A stretch of 64,000 nt of DNA from positions 1 through 64,000 of the forward strand of contig NZ_JACJSF010000033.1 of NCBI RefSeq assembly GCF_014698035.1, written 5' to 3'. The translations under genes were made by a program, and so were the position numbers. Below, in pieces: positions 42,326 through 52,958 of this stretch. The notes beneath the pieces were generated by a model. It had not been told where the DNA came from, did no database searches, and saw nothing but the letters and a program-made list of their open reading frames with translations. This DNA comes from Desmonostoc muscorum FACHB-395 (GTDB taxonomy: Bacteria > Cyanobacteriota > Cyanobacteriia > Cyanobacteriales > Nostocaceae). Positions within the stretch are counted from its first letter, which is position 1; each line of letters opens with the position of its first letter.

Positions 42326-43732
42326 TTGAAATCGGTAACAATTATTAACTTTGGCTGGAGCAAAAGTAAGCATCGGGAAGGATTATCTTTAGATCAGATG
42401 CAAGCGTTTGATTTAATCCATGACTGGTATGGTTCTAACCCTGATATGCCATTTGTCTTGCGCGGTTATGCAGGTACAGGAAAAACGTTTTTAGTACAGC
42501 GAGTAATTCAATCGTTTCAGGATTGCTTCAAAACACGAGACTTAGATAAAAATAAAAATGTTGGTTTAAGAGTTGCTTTGTGCGCTCCAACGCATAAAGC
42601 AAGACATGTATTGGACGCAATGGCTCAAGAGGCAGGTCTTACTGTACATATCTCAACTCTCCACAGCTTACTTCATGTTATGCCTGGAGGAGAATATGAT
42701 GAAAATGGAAAGCAACGACTCAAACCAAATACTTACTCTAGAGAGCCTTATTATCACGAATTTGACTTAGTAATAGTTGATGAAGCTTCCATGTTAGGGC
42801 AAGAACTTTTTAAGTTAATTCCTTCGCGGACTCCTACTATTTTTATGGGAGATCCAGCACAATTGCCACCGATTGAAGATAATGTTGATTCTTCGCCGAT
42901 CTTCCAGTTGCCTTTGGGAATGGAATTAACACAAGTCATGAGGTACGAGGGGGCAATCGCTACTTATGTAACTGCACTCCGCCAAAATTTAAATTCTCAA
43001 TTTCCACCACGATTACAGAGTGAGGGAAATATAGAGAAAATGCAATTTGATACTTGGATAGCAGCAGCTATCGATGCTTATAAGTTTTCTCGCTCCTCAG
43101 CCAAGATTTTGGCGTGGACTAATAATCAAGTTAACAATCTGAATCAGCAAATTCGAGCTGCACTTTATCCGGGTGCTGAACCAATAGAGATTGGAGAAAT
43201 TCTCTTTGCGAAAGAACCTATTTTTTTAAATGCCGACTCTGGGGAGCAAAAAGAAATTTTTATGCATTCCTGTGCTGAATGCGAAGTAAGAGATTTTAAA
43301 GAATACTCTGGCAGTAGACATCATCTAGTGCATAGTCCGTTTAAAACTTATCGGATTGAAATCAAGAATGACCTGGGTAAAGAAGCATCCCTATCAATAA
43401 TTCACCCTGATTCTTGGGATTTAATTAAATATGCAGTAAATAATGCCAAGAAAGAAATATTTCAGCTAACTGCAAACCAAAGAAGCTATGCTTGGCGAGA
43501 ATATTACGAGTTCTTAGAGACTTACAATTTATTAGTGAAAGGCAGCTTGATGAATCGATTACAATACGGTTATGCAATTACTGTACATCAATCTCAAGGG
43601 GGAACATTTACTAATTGCTTTGTTGATACATCAAATATTTTTGGCTGCCGAGATAATGTGATGCGTAATAAGTTATTGTATGTTGCTTATAGTCGGGCTT
43701 CGCAACAACTTTACTGCTATAGTAAGTGGTAA
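42326..43732 (+). CDS. RecD-like/PIF1-like superfamily 1 helicase
   Basis: 468 residues with superfamily 1 motifs in order: GYAGTGKT (Walker A, 47-54), CAPTHKARHVL (motif Ia), LVIVDEASMLG (Walker B, about 149-159), IFMGDPAQLPPI (motif III), and the UvrD_C_2-like end YAITVHQSQGGTF with LLYVAYSRASQQLYCY. It should unwind DNA 5'-3' and may serve replication or mobilisation of the block. The start is a TTG with AGGAG nine bases upstream, unusual but well placed. Similar stand-alone helicases occur in phages and plasmids. Confidence 0.9.
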   Translation: MKSVTIINFGWSKSKHREGLSLDQMQAFDLIHDWYGSNPDMPFVLRGYAGTGKTFLVQRVIQSFQDCFKTRDLDKNKNVGLRVALCAPTHKARHVLDAMAQEAGLTVHISTLHSLLHVMPGGEYDENGKQRLKPNTYSREPYYHEFDLVIVDEASMLGQELFKLIPSRTPTIFMGDPAQLPPIEDNVDSSPIFQLPLGMELTQVMRYEGAIATYVTALRQNLNSQFPPRLQSEGNIEKMQFDTWIAAAIDAYKFSRSSAKILAWTNNQVNNLNQQIRAALYPGAEPIEIGEILFAKEPIFLNADSGEQKEIFMHSCAECEVRDFKEYSGSRHHLVHSPFKTYRIEIKNDLGKEASLSIIHPDSWDLIKYAVNNAKKEIFQLTANQRSYAWREYYEFLETYNLLVKGSLMNRLQYGYAITVHQSQGGTFTNCFVDTSNIFGCRDNVMRNKLLYVAYSRASQQLYCYSKW

Positions 43733-43766
43733 GATTAAAAATTTTATCCAAATCCTGAATTAGCAT

Positions 43767-43807
43767 ACATTCTCATGTCTAAACACCTCATTAGGAACAT
43801 GAGAATG
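43767..43807. terminator. Hairpin after the helicase gene
   Basis: ACATTCTCATGT and ACATGAGAATG form an 11-bp stem with an 18-nt loop, 35 bp after the helicase stop. A short T-rich stretch follows. It probably ends the helicase transcript. Confidence 0.6.
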
Positions 43808-43939
43808 AGAATGCCTTTATTTCTAAAAAGCACTTTCCTTTCATTTTCAGGCTAATAGTAATCAAATTAACTATTACATTACTACGAAAATATCTGAATT
43901 CCAATTTAAATAATTAGATTTATTTTTTGGAGCATCCAC

Positions 43940-44332
43940 ATGAAAGCGCTATCCGTCCGTCAGCCTTGGGCATGGGCAATAATTTATGCTCTCAAAGATA
44001 TAGAAAACCGAGGCTGGCCCATTCATTATCGCGGTGACATTCTGATTCACGCTGCAAAAACTTGCACTAAAAAAGAGTACCAGCTAGCAAAAGAATTTTG
44101 TCAAAGCATGGGGGTAGTAATCCCAGAGTTAATCTCTCTACGTCGCGGCCAAGTCATCGGCATTGTCACAATAGTTGATTGCAAGTTCTCACAAGTTGCA
44201 TCTGGCTGGGGAATGCCTGAGCAATACCACTGGAAACTGGAGAATCCACGCGAGATTACACCAATTCCTTACATTGGGCGGTTGGGGATTTTTGAAGTGC
44301 CGGATGATTTGGTCATGGAGGTGGTTGTGTGA
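43940..44332 (+). CDS. ASCH domain protein
   Basis: 130 residues with the ASCH/PUA-like fold: KALSVRQPWAWAIIYALKDI, ENRGWPIHYRGDILIHAAKT, GQVIGIVTIVDCKF and WKLENPREITPIPYIGRLGI. ASCH proteins bind RNA or modified nucleosides, and some are amidohydrolases on N4-acetylcytidine; the specific role here is unknown. TTGGAG precedes the ATG. Its stop overlaps the next start (GTGTGACT), suggesting coupling. Confidence 0.88.
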   Translation: MKALSVRQPWAWAIIYALKDIENRGWPIHYRGDILIHAAKTCTKKEYQLAKEFCQSMGVVIPELISLRRGQVIGIVTIVDCKFSQVASGWGMPEQYHWKLENPREITPIPYIGRLGIFEVPDDLVMEVVV

Positions 44333-44562
44333 CTAAAACAGTCTCAAGGCATACGCTACTTCCGAAGTCAAAATCAGTAATAGTTGAGTTACCTAAAACA
44401 CCCAAAAAATTCTTAGAAGACGACTTTAAAGACTCACAACCTCATAGCCAAGGATGCTTATACCCATACCTCGAAAAGAAAAATTTACTTGATGGTTCAA
44501 TGACTTTTTGCCCACAATTTATAGGTGAGCGTGACCTAAACAACCCGATTCATTGGCGATAG
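44329..44562 (+). CDS. Hypothetical protein, probably truncated by a stop
   Basis: 77 residues starting at the GTG that overlaps the ASCH stop. The part CLYPYLEKKNLLDGSMTFCP and GERDLNNPIHWR is recognisable as the start of a small cyanobacterial hypothetical protein. After HWR comes TAG and then, in the same frame, EYNWEERVRIP, which looks like natural continuation. The stop may therefore be a nonsense change (TGG or TAC/TAT to TAG). Function unknown. Confidence 0.5.
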   Translation: MTKTVSRHTLLPKSKSVIVELPKTPKKFLEDDFKDSQPHSQGCLYPYLEKKNLLDGSMTFCPQFIGERDLNNPIHWR

Positions 44563-45303
44563 GAATACAACTGGGAAGAACGAGTTAGGATTCCTCGAAC
44601 ATCATTAGAACCTTGTAAACAGTCCTGTAATATCCTCTTCTTCATTAATTAGCTTATTTTTGAAGCCGAGCTAATTCTGAAACTTCAGAGTCTGGTGAAT
44701 TCTCGATACTTCTGTACTGTAAAACTTTAAAGAACCGAGTAATTCTCAGATAAAATCGTTAATAAGTCTTTTTATTTTTGCACAGAATGAAAAATTGGTT
44801 TCTTTGAAGAGTAGCTTTCATCTTCTGTGCAACTTTCATTACGGTGAACTGCTTTTAACGTTCTGCTCTGCTATATTATGCAGCTTAAATGCAGATTAGC
44901 TTAACTAGATTAATATCAGCGATATTGTTACATTGAGACTGAATTTGAGATTAAAAATAAGTAAAGTCAAAATCATACAAATTTTATCAAAAACTTTGGT
45001 ATAGCATATAACTATACAGCAAACAACAGTCTAGAGACTGAACTCTCTTCCTCGTTTGGTAAGATAAGATGCACAAATGACGGGTTATTACTTAAGTTAC
45101 ATGCTGTTTAAGGTTACTTTGGTTACTTACTATCTCACTTGAGTTTTAACTTACACTTGTGTTATGTGATACACTAATTTTCCAGGTTGAAATAATATAA
45201 ACATGAACAATTTTACAGCAAATTTGATAGTGAAATTCCAAGTTTTTTGTAGATTATAATTTGGATTTTATATAAATTTATATTTAATTTTTAAACAGAA
45301 ATA
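44563..45303. other. Long AT-rich non-coding stretch before the sensor kinase
   Basis: About 740 bp without a convincing gene. Apart from the short continuation of the preceding frame I see AT-rich sequence with many short A and T runs. It should contain the promoter of the kinase, but I cannot place a -35/-10 pair with confidence, and the kinase start has no good ribosome site. Confidence 0.6.
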
Positions 45304-48300
45304 ATGATTAGACGACTAGAAGGCTATCAGCACAAAGAAGTACTTCGAGAAGATAGTATTACGGTTCTTTATCGTGGAATTAAACAGCTAGAAAGAACAC
45401 CAGTACTAATAAAATATATTAAAACAGAGTATCCAACTCTTGAAGATATTGCTCGGTTAAAATATGAATATAAAATTCTTCAGTCGTTAGATATTGCCGG
45501 AGTTGTTAAATGCTATGCATTAGAAGATAGCCATCAGTTCTGGGCAATGGTTTTGGAAGATTTTGGAGGGAAACCACTTCCAAAATATCTGAGTCAAAGA
45601 ATGCTCAATTTGAGTGATTTTCTACACATTGGGATTCAGCTTGCCGAAACACTAGTAAAACTTCATCAATACAAGGTTACTCACAAGAATTTAAAAACTA
45701 CTAATGTGCTGTTCAATCCGCAAAATGGACAGGTTAAAATTGACGACTTTAGCCTTGCTACCTATTTGGATGGAGAAAAGCAAACAATTAGTAATCAGAA
45801 TATTTTTGAAGATACGCTTGCTTATATATCGCCTGAGCAAACAGGTCGGATGAACCGCTTAGTTGATTACCGTAGCGATTTCTATTCTCTGGGCATTGTT
45901 TTCTATGAAATACTGACAGGACAATTGCCCTTTCAAAGTACTGACCCCCTAGAACTCGTTCATTGCCATATTGCTAGAACTCCAATTTCTCCTTGTATCA
46001 TTGCCGAAAATCTGGGCTTGGGAGAAATATCCCAGCCAGTTTCTGATGTTGTAATGAAACTTTTGGCAAAGACAGCAGAAGAGCGTTATCAAAATGCGTT
46101 AGGACTGAAAGCAGATTTGGAAATGTGTTTAAAATTGCTACAAGGGACTGGAGAAATTGCAGCCTTTCAAGTGGGGCAATTAGATTTATACAGCCAATTC
46201 TTGATTCCGCAAAAACTTTATGGTCGTGAATTCGAGGTCAAAATTTTGATGGCTGCCTTTGAGCGGATCAGTCAAGGCACAACAGAAATTATGCTGGTAA
46301 GCGGCTACTCTGGGGTTGGTAAATCATCTTTAATCTATGAACTTCATAAGCCAATTGTACGTCACTATGGGTATTTTATTTTTGGCAAGTTTGACCAGTT
46401 TAAGCGCAACATTCCTTATGCTGCTCTGATTCAAGCGTTTCAAGAATTAATGCGACAGTTGCTCACTGAAAGTAGCGAACGGATTAGTATTTGGCGGGCA
46501 AAACTGTTAAAAGCGTTGGGTGCTAATGGTCAGGTGATTATTGATGTGATTCCTGAAGTCGAGCGAATTATCGAACCCCAACCCGCAGTACCAGAACTGG
46601 GAGCATCGGAATCTCAAAACCGATTTAACCGTGTCTTTAGACAGTTCATTTATGTGTTTTGTAAACTGGAACATCCGTTAGTACTGTTTTTGGACGATTT
46701 ACAGTGGGCAGATTCAGCATCATTGCAATTAATTCAGTTGTTGATAAGTGATCCAAATAGTAAATATCTATTGTTGATAGGTGCATACCGAGATAACGAA
46801 GTGAGTGCGACTCATTCGTTAATGCTGACGCTCTCTGAACTTCAGCAAACGGGGGCAATGATAAACAACATTGTGCTTCAGCCATTACATCTGGTTGATG
46901 TTAGCCAGTTAGTTGCTGATACATTTCAAAGCAATCAAGAGACATCACTTTTGATGCGCCACTCCGAGTCTACGCAATACGGTTCGGTTAAAGGGGAAAG
47001 GGAAAGGGAAAGGGAAAAGGGAAAAGGTTTTGAATACATCCTTTCCCTTTTACCCCTTACCCTTTACCCAGACAACAAGGAAAGTGAAAAATGTTTATCC
47101 GAACCGTATTGCGAGTATACGCACTCTCTAGCCGAATTAGTCTTTAATAAAACTCAAGGCAATCCTTTCTTTTTATCGCAACTACTCAAATCGCTTTATC
47201 AAGATAAGTTACTGTTTTTCAATTTTAATCAAGCTTGTTGGCAGTGGGACATTGAAAAGCTGTTAGATATCGACATTACGGATAATGTTGTTGAACTAAT
47301 GGTTAGCCGAATTCAAAAGCTATTGCCAGCAACTCAAAACGTTCTGAAGTTAGGTGCTTGTGTTGGTGACAAATTTACCTTGGAAGTGCTTAGTATTGTC
47401 AATGAAAAATCTTTATCAGAGACGGCATTGGATTTATGGGAAGCGTTGCAAGTTGGGCTGATTTTGCCATTAAATCAATACTATAAAATTCCCCTAGTTA
47501 TCGAGCTAGAGAAATTTAGTAAGAAATCTGATGGTGAAAATACTTCTCTCTTAACTGTTTCTAGCCCTCCAGCGATCGCTTATAAATTTCTGCACGATCG
47601 CGTACAACAAGCGGCATATTCACTTATTGCCAAAACTGAGCGTAGCCAAACGCATTTGAGAATTGGAGAATTGTTACTTGAGCATACACTAGAAGAGGAA
47701 CTTGAACAGAACATTTTTGAAATTGTTAATCAATTAAATATAGGTACTCACTTATTAAGTCTACAGAAGCATAAAGATGAATTAGCAGCACTAAATTTGA
47801 TGGCAGGTCAAAAAGCCAAGAGAGCTACAGCTTATGACCCGGCGCTAAAGTATTTAAAGGTAGGATTGGGATTACTTTCAGAAACGAGTTGGCAGACAAA
47901 TTATGATTTAACATTGACACTGTATGTAGAAGCAACCTCAGCTGAATTTCTCAATAATAATTTTGTACAAACGGCGATTTTAGTAGATATTGTTTTAAGC
48001 AATGCTAGAAATATTATAGATAAAGTTAAGGTATATGAAATTCAAATTCAATATAGCGTTTCGCAGAACAAATTGAAAGAAGCGATCGCTATTATCTTAC
48101 AAGTACTAGAAATGCTGGGAATTACTCTAAGTCAAGAGCTTCCTCATGCCTTAACCAAACAGTATGAAGATTCCTTGACGATTGAGAGTTTAAGTAGCTT
48201 GCCACCGATGACTAACGATTATAAATTGGCAGCAATGCGAATTCTGGTCGCAGCAGGACCTCCGACTTACTTTGCAGATGCTCAGTTGTTCACCTCAATT

Positions 48301-50826
48301 ACCTTCACGATGGTGAATTTGTGCATTCAGGATGGCAATTCGGCGATGGCGGCCTATGGCTATGCTTGCTATAGTTTAATTTTGGCAGAACAGCTAGAGG
48401 AAATAGACGCTGGCTATCAATCTTGTCTCTTAGCTTTGAGACTTATCGATCAATACAACGCTAAAGACCTCAAAGCCGAAATTTGCGAAATTTTTAACGG
48501 TCATGTTAGACATTTTAAAGACCCTCTCACTGCCGTATTAGAACCAATGTTAGAGGGAATTCAAAGTGGTTTGGAAGTTGGCAAAGTTCAATATGCCTCA
48601 TATATTGCTGCTTTTTATTCATCTGCTTTGTTTTATACGGGTGAAAACTTAGAAAGCGTCGCTCAAAAGCTCGAACATCGTTTAGAATTACTCAATAGTT
48701 TGAGCAATCAAGTTTGCATTGATTATGCCAAAATCTGGCAGCAAATGGTAGCAAATTTACTAGGTAACTCCACACATAAGTTTGAATTGGTTAGCGATCG
48801 CTTTAACGAAACAGAAATTTTAAAGACGTTAATTGCAGCTGATAATCAAACAGCTTTATCTGCCCTGTACCTGGCTAAAACTAACCTGCTGTATCTATAT
48901 AAAGAATATGCTCAGGCAATCGAAAATGCCAGGATTGCAGAACGTTATATCGGTAGTGTTATGGGGACAATAAATGTCTCCGAACATAGTTTTTATTATA
49001 TGCTGGCTTTGCTTGGGCAGTATCCTCATACAACTGTTGAAGAACAACATCAGTACTTGCAAATAGTCCAGTTGCGCCAACAGCAGATGGAAAAATTAGC
49101 GAATGCTGCACCCATGAACTTTTTGCATAAGTATGAGTTGGTTGAAGCAGAAAAAGCAAAAGTTTTAGGGCAACACTATCGAGCAATGGAGTATTACGAT
49201 CGCGCAATCCAAAACGCACGAGAGCATGGTTACTCTCAAGAAGAAGCTCTAGCTGCGGAATTGGCGGCAGAATTTTACTTTGTATGCAAAAAAGAACGTC
49301 TTGCTAGAGATTATTTAACAGATGCTTACTACGGTTATTTGCGGTGGGGCGCAATTGCAAAAGTTCAAGATTTAAAAGAACGTTACCCCCAAGTCTTCCC
49401 TGGCGACCGAGCGCTAACAAATATAGGGATTACAGCTAACGATACAATTGGACTCGATTTCGCAACATTAGATTTAGCTACTGTCATCAAAGCTTCTCAA
49501 GCACTTTCTGATGAAATTATTCAGAGTAAATTGCTTGACAAATTAATGAACAGTATGATTGAAAATGCGGGAGCAAGAACCGGGATGCTTCTCTTACAAC
49601 AATCAGACCAATGGCTTCTAGTAGCTGAGGGATTTATAGATAGAGATAACGCTATTTTGTTGCCAGCTAAACCAATAGAAACAAGTCCAATTTTGCCTGT
49701 AGCATTAATTAACTATGTTGCTAGAACTCAATCGACTTTAGTATTGGATGACGTAGCAGAGGAAAAACTTTTTATTGACGATCCTTACATTCGGAACAAT
49801 CGGCCTAAATCTGTGCTTTGTTTGCCGATTATTTATCAAAGTAAACTCAAAGGTATTCTTTATTTAGAAAACAATCTCGCTAAAGGTGCGTTTACTCAAA
49901 ACCATGTGAAAGTGCTGAGTTTATTAGCTTCCCAAGTAGCAATTTCTCTGGAAAACGCGGAACTATACCAAGAATTGCAAACATATTCGCAAAAGTTAGA
50001 AAGCAAAAATGCCGAGTTGAATCAAATCAATTTATCACTAGCGGCTGAAATTAGCGATCGCCAGCGCAAAGAAGTTGAGCGCCAGCAAGCCCAAGAAGCA
50101 CTGTTTCAAGAAAAAGAGCTAGCCCAAGTGACATTGCAATCAATTGGAGATGCAGTTATCACAACGGATTCCCTGGGTCTAGTACGATATCTTAATCCGG
50201 TCGCCCAAAAGCTGACAGGCTGGAGTCAATTAGAAGCACAAGGATTGCCACTTTCTGAAGTATTTCAGATTGTTAACGAAACTACTCGTGAACCAGTGAT
50301 AAATCCGCTGGAAACAGCTTTGTATGAAGGGAAAACCGTTGGTCTTGCCAATCATACAATCTTAATTGCGCGTAATGGGGATGAGTTTCCCATTGATGAT
50401 TCCGCTGCTCCAATTCGTGCTAGCAACGGTGAGATAATTGGAGCAGTCATGGTATTTCATGATGTGTCCCGTAACCGCAACTTATCTCGACAACTTTCCT
50501 GGCAGGCTAGCCATGATGCTTTAACTGGACTGGTAAATCGACGCGAGTTTGAACACTACCTGGAGCAGACTATTAACGATGCCAAAATGCATAACCAGCA
50601 ATACGCCCTCTGCTATCTAGATTTAGACCAATTCAAAATCGTCAACGATACCTGTGGTCATCTTGCTGGCGACGAACTCTTGCGTCAAGTGACAGCATTA
50701 TTTCAAAGTCAAGTGCGTAAGACAGATACTTTAGCCCGCATCGGTGGGGATGAATTTGGCTTGCTTCTCAATCAATGCTCACTAGAACAGGCACAACGAG
50801 TTTGCAATTCTATAGAACCCATTTGA
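45304..50826 (+). pseudogene. Multi-sensor Ser/Thr kinase-AAA-GAF-PAS-GGDEF protein, 3' end cut by IS5
   Basis: 1840 residues remain. Domains in order: protein kinase (1-270; VLIK Lys37, then HKN at 127-129 where HKD/HRD is normal, and DFS at 148-150), AAA/PknB-associated ATPase (Walker A SGYSGVGKS about 333-341, Walker B VLFLDDLQWAD about 458), long TPR-like helical region, GAF (about 1395-1560), PAS (about 1600-1720) and GGDEF (motif RIGGDEFG near 1813). The catalytic base Asp of the kinase is Asn, so phosphotransfer may be lost. The last codons (IEPI, stop) come from the IS, and the end of the GGDEF domain is missing, so cyclic-di-GMP synthesis is doubtful. A 141-bp element is inserted in frame. 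Confidence 0.88.
46973..47113. mobile_element. 141-bp palindromic element inserted in frame in the kinase gene
   Basis: Perfect 15-bp inverted ends, CGCAATACGGTTCGG (46973-46987) and CCGAACCGTATTGCG (47099-47113), enclose purine-rich and pyrimidine-rich arms. GAGTMTACGCA flanks both sides (46966-46976, 47113-47123; 10 of 11 identical), resembling a target duplication overlapping the ends. The length is 47 codons, with no stop in frame, and encodes a low-complexity GEREREREKGKG segment inside the ATPase region. Confidence 0.8.
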
Positions 50827-50835
50827 TATCTTTTT

Positions 50836-51375
50836 CTAGTTAGTGGCTAGTCTTTTGAGCATCAATCTGATAAAACAAAGCTTGAGCTTGGCATTAGCAC
50901 GATCAAGTGTACGTTCAAAATTTTTGACTAAACTTTTACATCGCTCTACCCAAGCGTTTGACCTCTCAATTACCCATCTAGCGGCGACAGGAACAAATCC
51001 AGACTGTCCATTGGCTTCTTTTTCAGCTTTCGATGGCTTAGGTGAAAGTTCAAATTGGATTTTGCTCATGATTTGAGGATAAATCTGCTCTAACGCTTGG
51101 GTAAGTTTCTCAGGATGATAGCCATGATCTATCAGGATTGTAATCTTAGGTAACTCAATTGGTTTGGATTGGAAATAATCCATGCTAATTGAGAGCATCT
51201 CAATTAACCCTTGGTCATCAGAGATGCTGGCTTTGGTGCAATGCGTAAAAAAGGGAAAGCCCAGTATATCAACTGCTAGATGTCTTTTGATGCCATTTGT
51301 TGCTTTGTAAAAACAAAACCCTTTGGACTCAACACTGGCATTACAAGTGTTTTTGACTGCTTGTGAGTCAATCAT
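50836..51375 (-). CDS. IS5-type transposase, second half (DDE domain)
   Basis: 179 residues with MIDSQAVKN (first Asp), KRHLAVDILGFPFF, ITILIDHGYHPEKL (second Asp) and the YREK-like region WVIERSNAWVERCKSLVKNF with the third catalytic Glu. It is probably produced by fusion with the first half through a -1 slip on an A9 run at about 51402, where the frames would read through as KKKPQWTTLI into this start. It catalyses transposition of the element. Confidence 0.88.
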   Translation of the reverse strand: MIDSQAVKNTCNASVESKGFCFYKATNGIKRHLAVDILGFPFFTHCTKASISDDQGLIEMLSISMDYFQSKPIELPKITILIDHGYHPEKLTQALEQIYPQIMSKIQFELSPKPSKAEKEANGQSGFVPVAARWVIERSNAWVERCKSLVKNFERTLDRANAKLKLCFIRLMLKRLATN

Positions 51376-51377
51376 TA

Positions 51378-51701
51378 TTAAAGTCGTCCACTGCGGTTTT
51401 TTTTTACTTGTTCGCGCACCCTGCCATGTAAATTGGTCATAATATTATCAAGGATACCGTCTTGGCACCAATGCTTGTAGTACCAGAAGACAGTAGAATA
51501 GGGCGGAAAATCTCTAGGCAAATCAGCCCAATTGCAACCATTCTTGAGTTGATAAAATACACCATTGAGGATTTGTCGTTTTGTCCACAGAGGGGGTCTA
51601 GTTTTCTTCTTAGTTGGCAATAATGGCTCAATTATTTCCCACTCTTTGTCTGTTAAATCGCTTGAATACCCCATTTTCCACACTGACCTGCTTAAATGCA
51701 C
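51378..51701 (-). CDS. IS5-type transposase, first half
   Basis: 107 residues: GYSSDLTDKEWEIIEPLLPT, KTRPPLWTKRQILNGVFYQL, KNGCNWADLPRDFPPYSTVF, the usual DUF4096-type start of IS5/IS1031-group transposases. The frame leaves family sequence after the A9 run (VREQVKKN) and ends three bases before the second half. Ribosomal slippage is the likely connection. Confidence 0.88.
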   Translation of the reverse strand: MHLSRSVWKMGYSSDLTDKEWEIIEPLLPTKKKTRPPLWTKRQILNGVFYQLKNGCNWADLPRDFPPYSTVFWYYKHWCQDGILDNIMTNLHGRVREQVKKNRSGRL

Positions 51702-51752
51702 CTAATTTCGGTTGATTCTACTTGATTGCTTAAAAGATATCAAATGGGTTCT

Positions 51753-52232
51753 ATATCCACTGCATACCCAGATGGTTCAAAGAAGGAACGAGATAAATTT
51801 AAAAAAGCTGCTTTTCAGAAGATCGATGCTATTCGTGATAGTAAAGACTTATCTTCTTCTTTATACTGGTATACTAAAATACCTCAATTGCTACTCTCAT
51901 TTGTGCTTGACTATAAATTAAAGAAAGCTTTCGTAGTAGAACAAGTTACTTGTCAGTTAAGAACTTTATCAGAAGTAATACAAGAGTACAATGTTCAACA
52001 AATTGATTTACTAAAAATAGATGCAGAAAAAAGTGAACTAGATGTACTTTTGGGAATCGAAGAACAAGATTGGTTAAAGATTAAACAGATTGTTCTTGAG
52101 GTACACGATCTAGAAAATAGAGTAGAGAAAATTTCAGTATTATTGAGAGATCAGGGATTTAAGAAAGTTATTGTAGAGCAAGAACAATACCTTAAAGGTA
52201 CTGATATCTGCAATATGTATGCTTTCCGATAA
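51753..52232 (+). pseudogene. FkbM-type methyltransferase, C-terminal fragment
   Basis: From the IS border the frame reads STAYPDGSKKERDKFKKAAF, later VEQVTCQLRTLSEVIQEYNV and the diagnostic QIDLLKIDAEKSELDVLLGI with KQIVLEVHDLENRVEKI. This is the C-terminal half of FkbM-family SAM methyltransferases that often accompany polyketide or peptide synthases. The SAM-binding N-terminal part is lost beyond the IS. The open frame begins inside the element, so any product would be a short chimera. Confidence 0.8.
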
Positions 52233-52958
52233 AAGGATAAATAAAAAAAGTTAAATGATTCGGCTATAGTTAGGCAACTTGCATGATTGTTGTAAAGAAA
52301 ATCTAAAGAGAACACTTGCCTCTGTTACCTCTGGTCATTCGACTGAGAGAAACACAACTTAATAGATGTTTCAAGAAGTGCGTAGGCTAGCAAGAACCGC
52401 AGGCATCACATTTCTTGAGAGGGCAGCCGCAGTTTTCAATTTATGGTTGTTAGAACGAGGTTTTGTTGGGTTGCAACAAGACAAGACGACTTCTCAAGAG
52501 CAGTGACTCTCACGAAAATACCCTACTGAGTTATTTATCCCAACAGAGTATATAAAAATACATTTATTACCTTTCACTAAAATTTAGTTTATACAATACT
52601 AGGTATCCATACCTCTGTATAAGTACTGGAAATATTGATTATAGCGAGCGCCAACTTTTCTTTTCCATTAATTCACCTCCACATAGTTAGTGGAGCGACA
52701 AATTAAAAAATCGCTATACAATTTCAAGCAATTCACCTTGACTAAAAACGATTGTCTCTTGCCATTAATGCTGACCTTGGATCGTCTAAGCACTCATTAC
52801 CGTTCATCCCGCAACCACTCTAACCCAATCCTCAAAGCTGCCTCCGCCGTGTAATAAATCTTTTGTTCTTAGTTGTAATACTTTTGTTTATGCCTTTGTA
52901 ACACTTTCGCTAAGAGTATCAGATTGCACCATTCTCAGTACTTTACAAGGGATTCTAG
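52233..52958. other. Gene-poor stretch with a possible gene tail
   Basis: About 725 bp without a convincing gene. On the minus strand near 52800-52870 a short frame reads KIYYTAEAALRIGLEWLRDE and stops, which may be the tail of a lost gene; I cannot name it. A short inverted motif (CACCTCCACATAGTTAGTGG) lies near 52675. No RNA gene was recognised. Confidence 0.5.

Larger units (their letters stand above)
50814..51752 (-). mobile_element. IS5-type insertion sequence, about 939 bp
   Basis: Inverted ends AGAACCCATTTGATATCTTT and AAAGATATCAAATGGGTTCT bound two overlapping transposase frames. Left of the element is the kinase gene; right of it is the tail of an unrelated methyltransferase. So the element marks a rearrangement rather than a simple insertion. 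Outside the ends are TAT and ATA. Confidence 0.88.
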
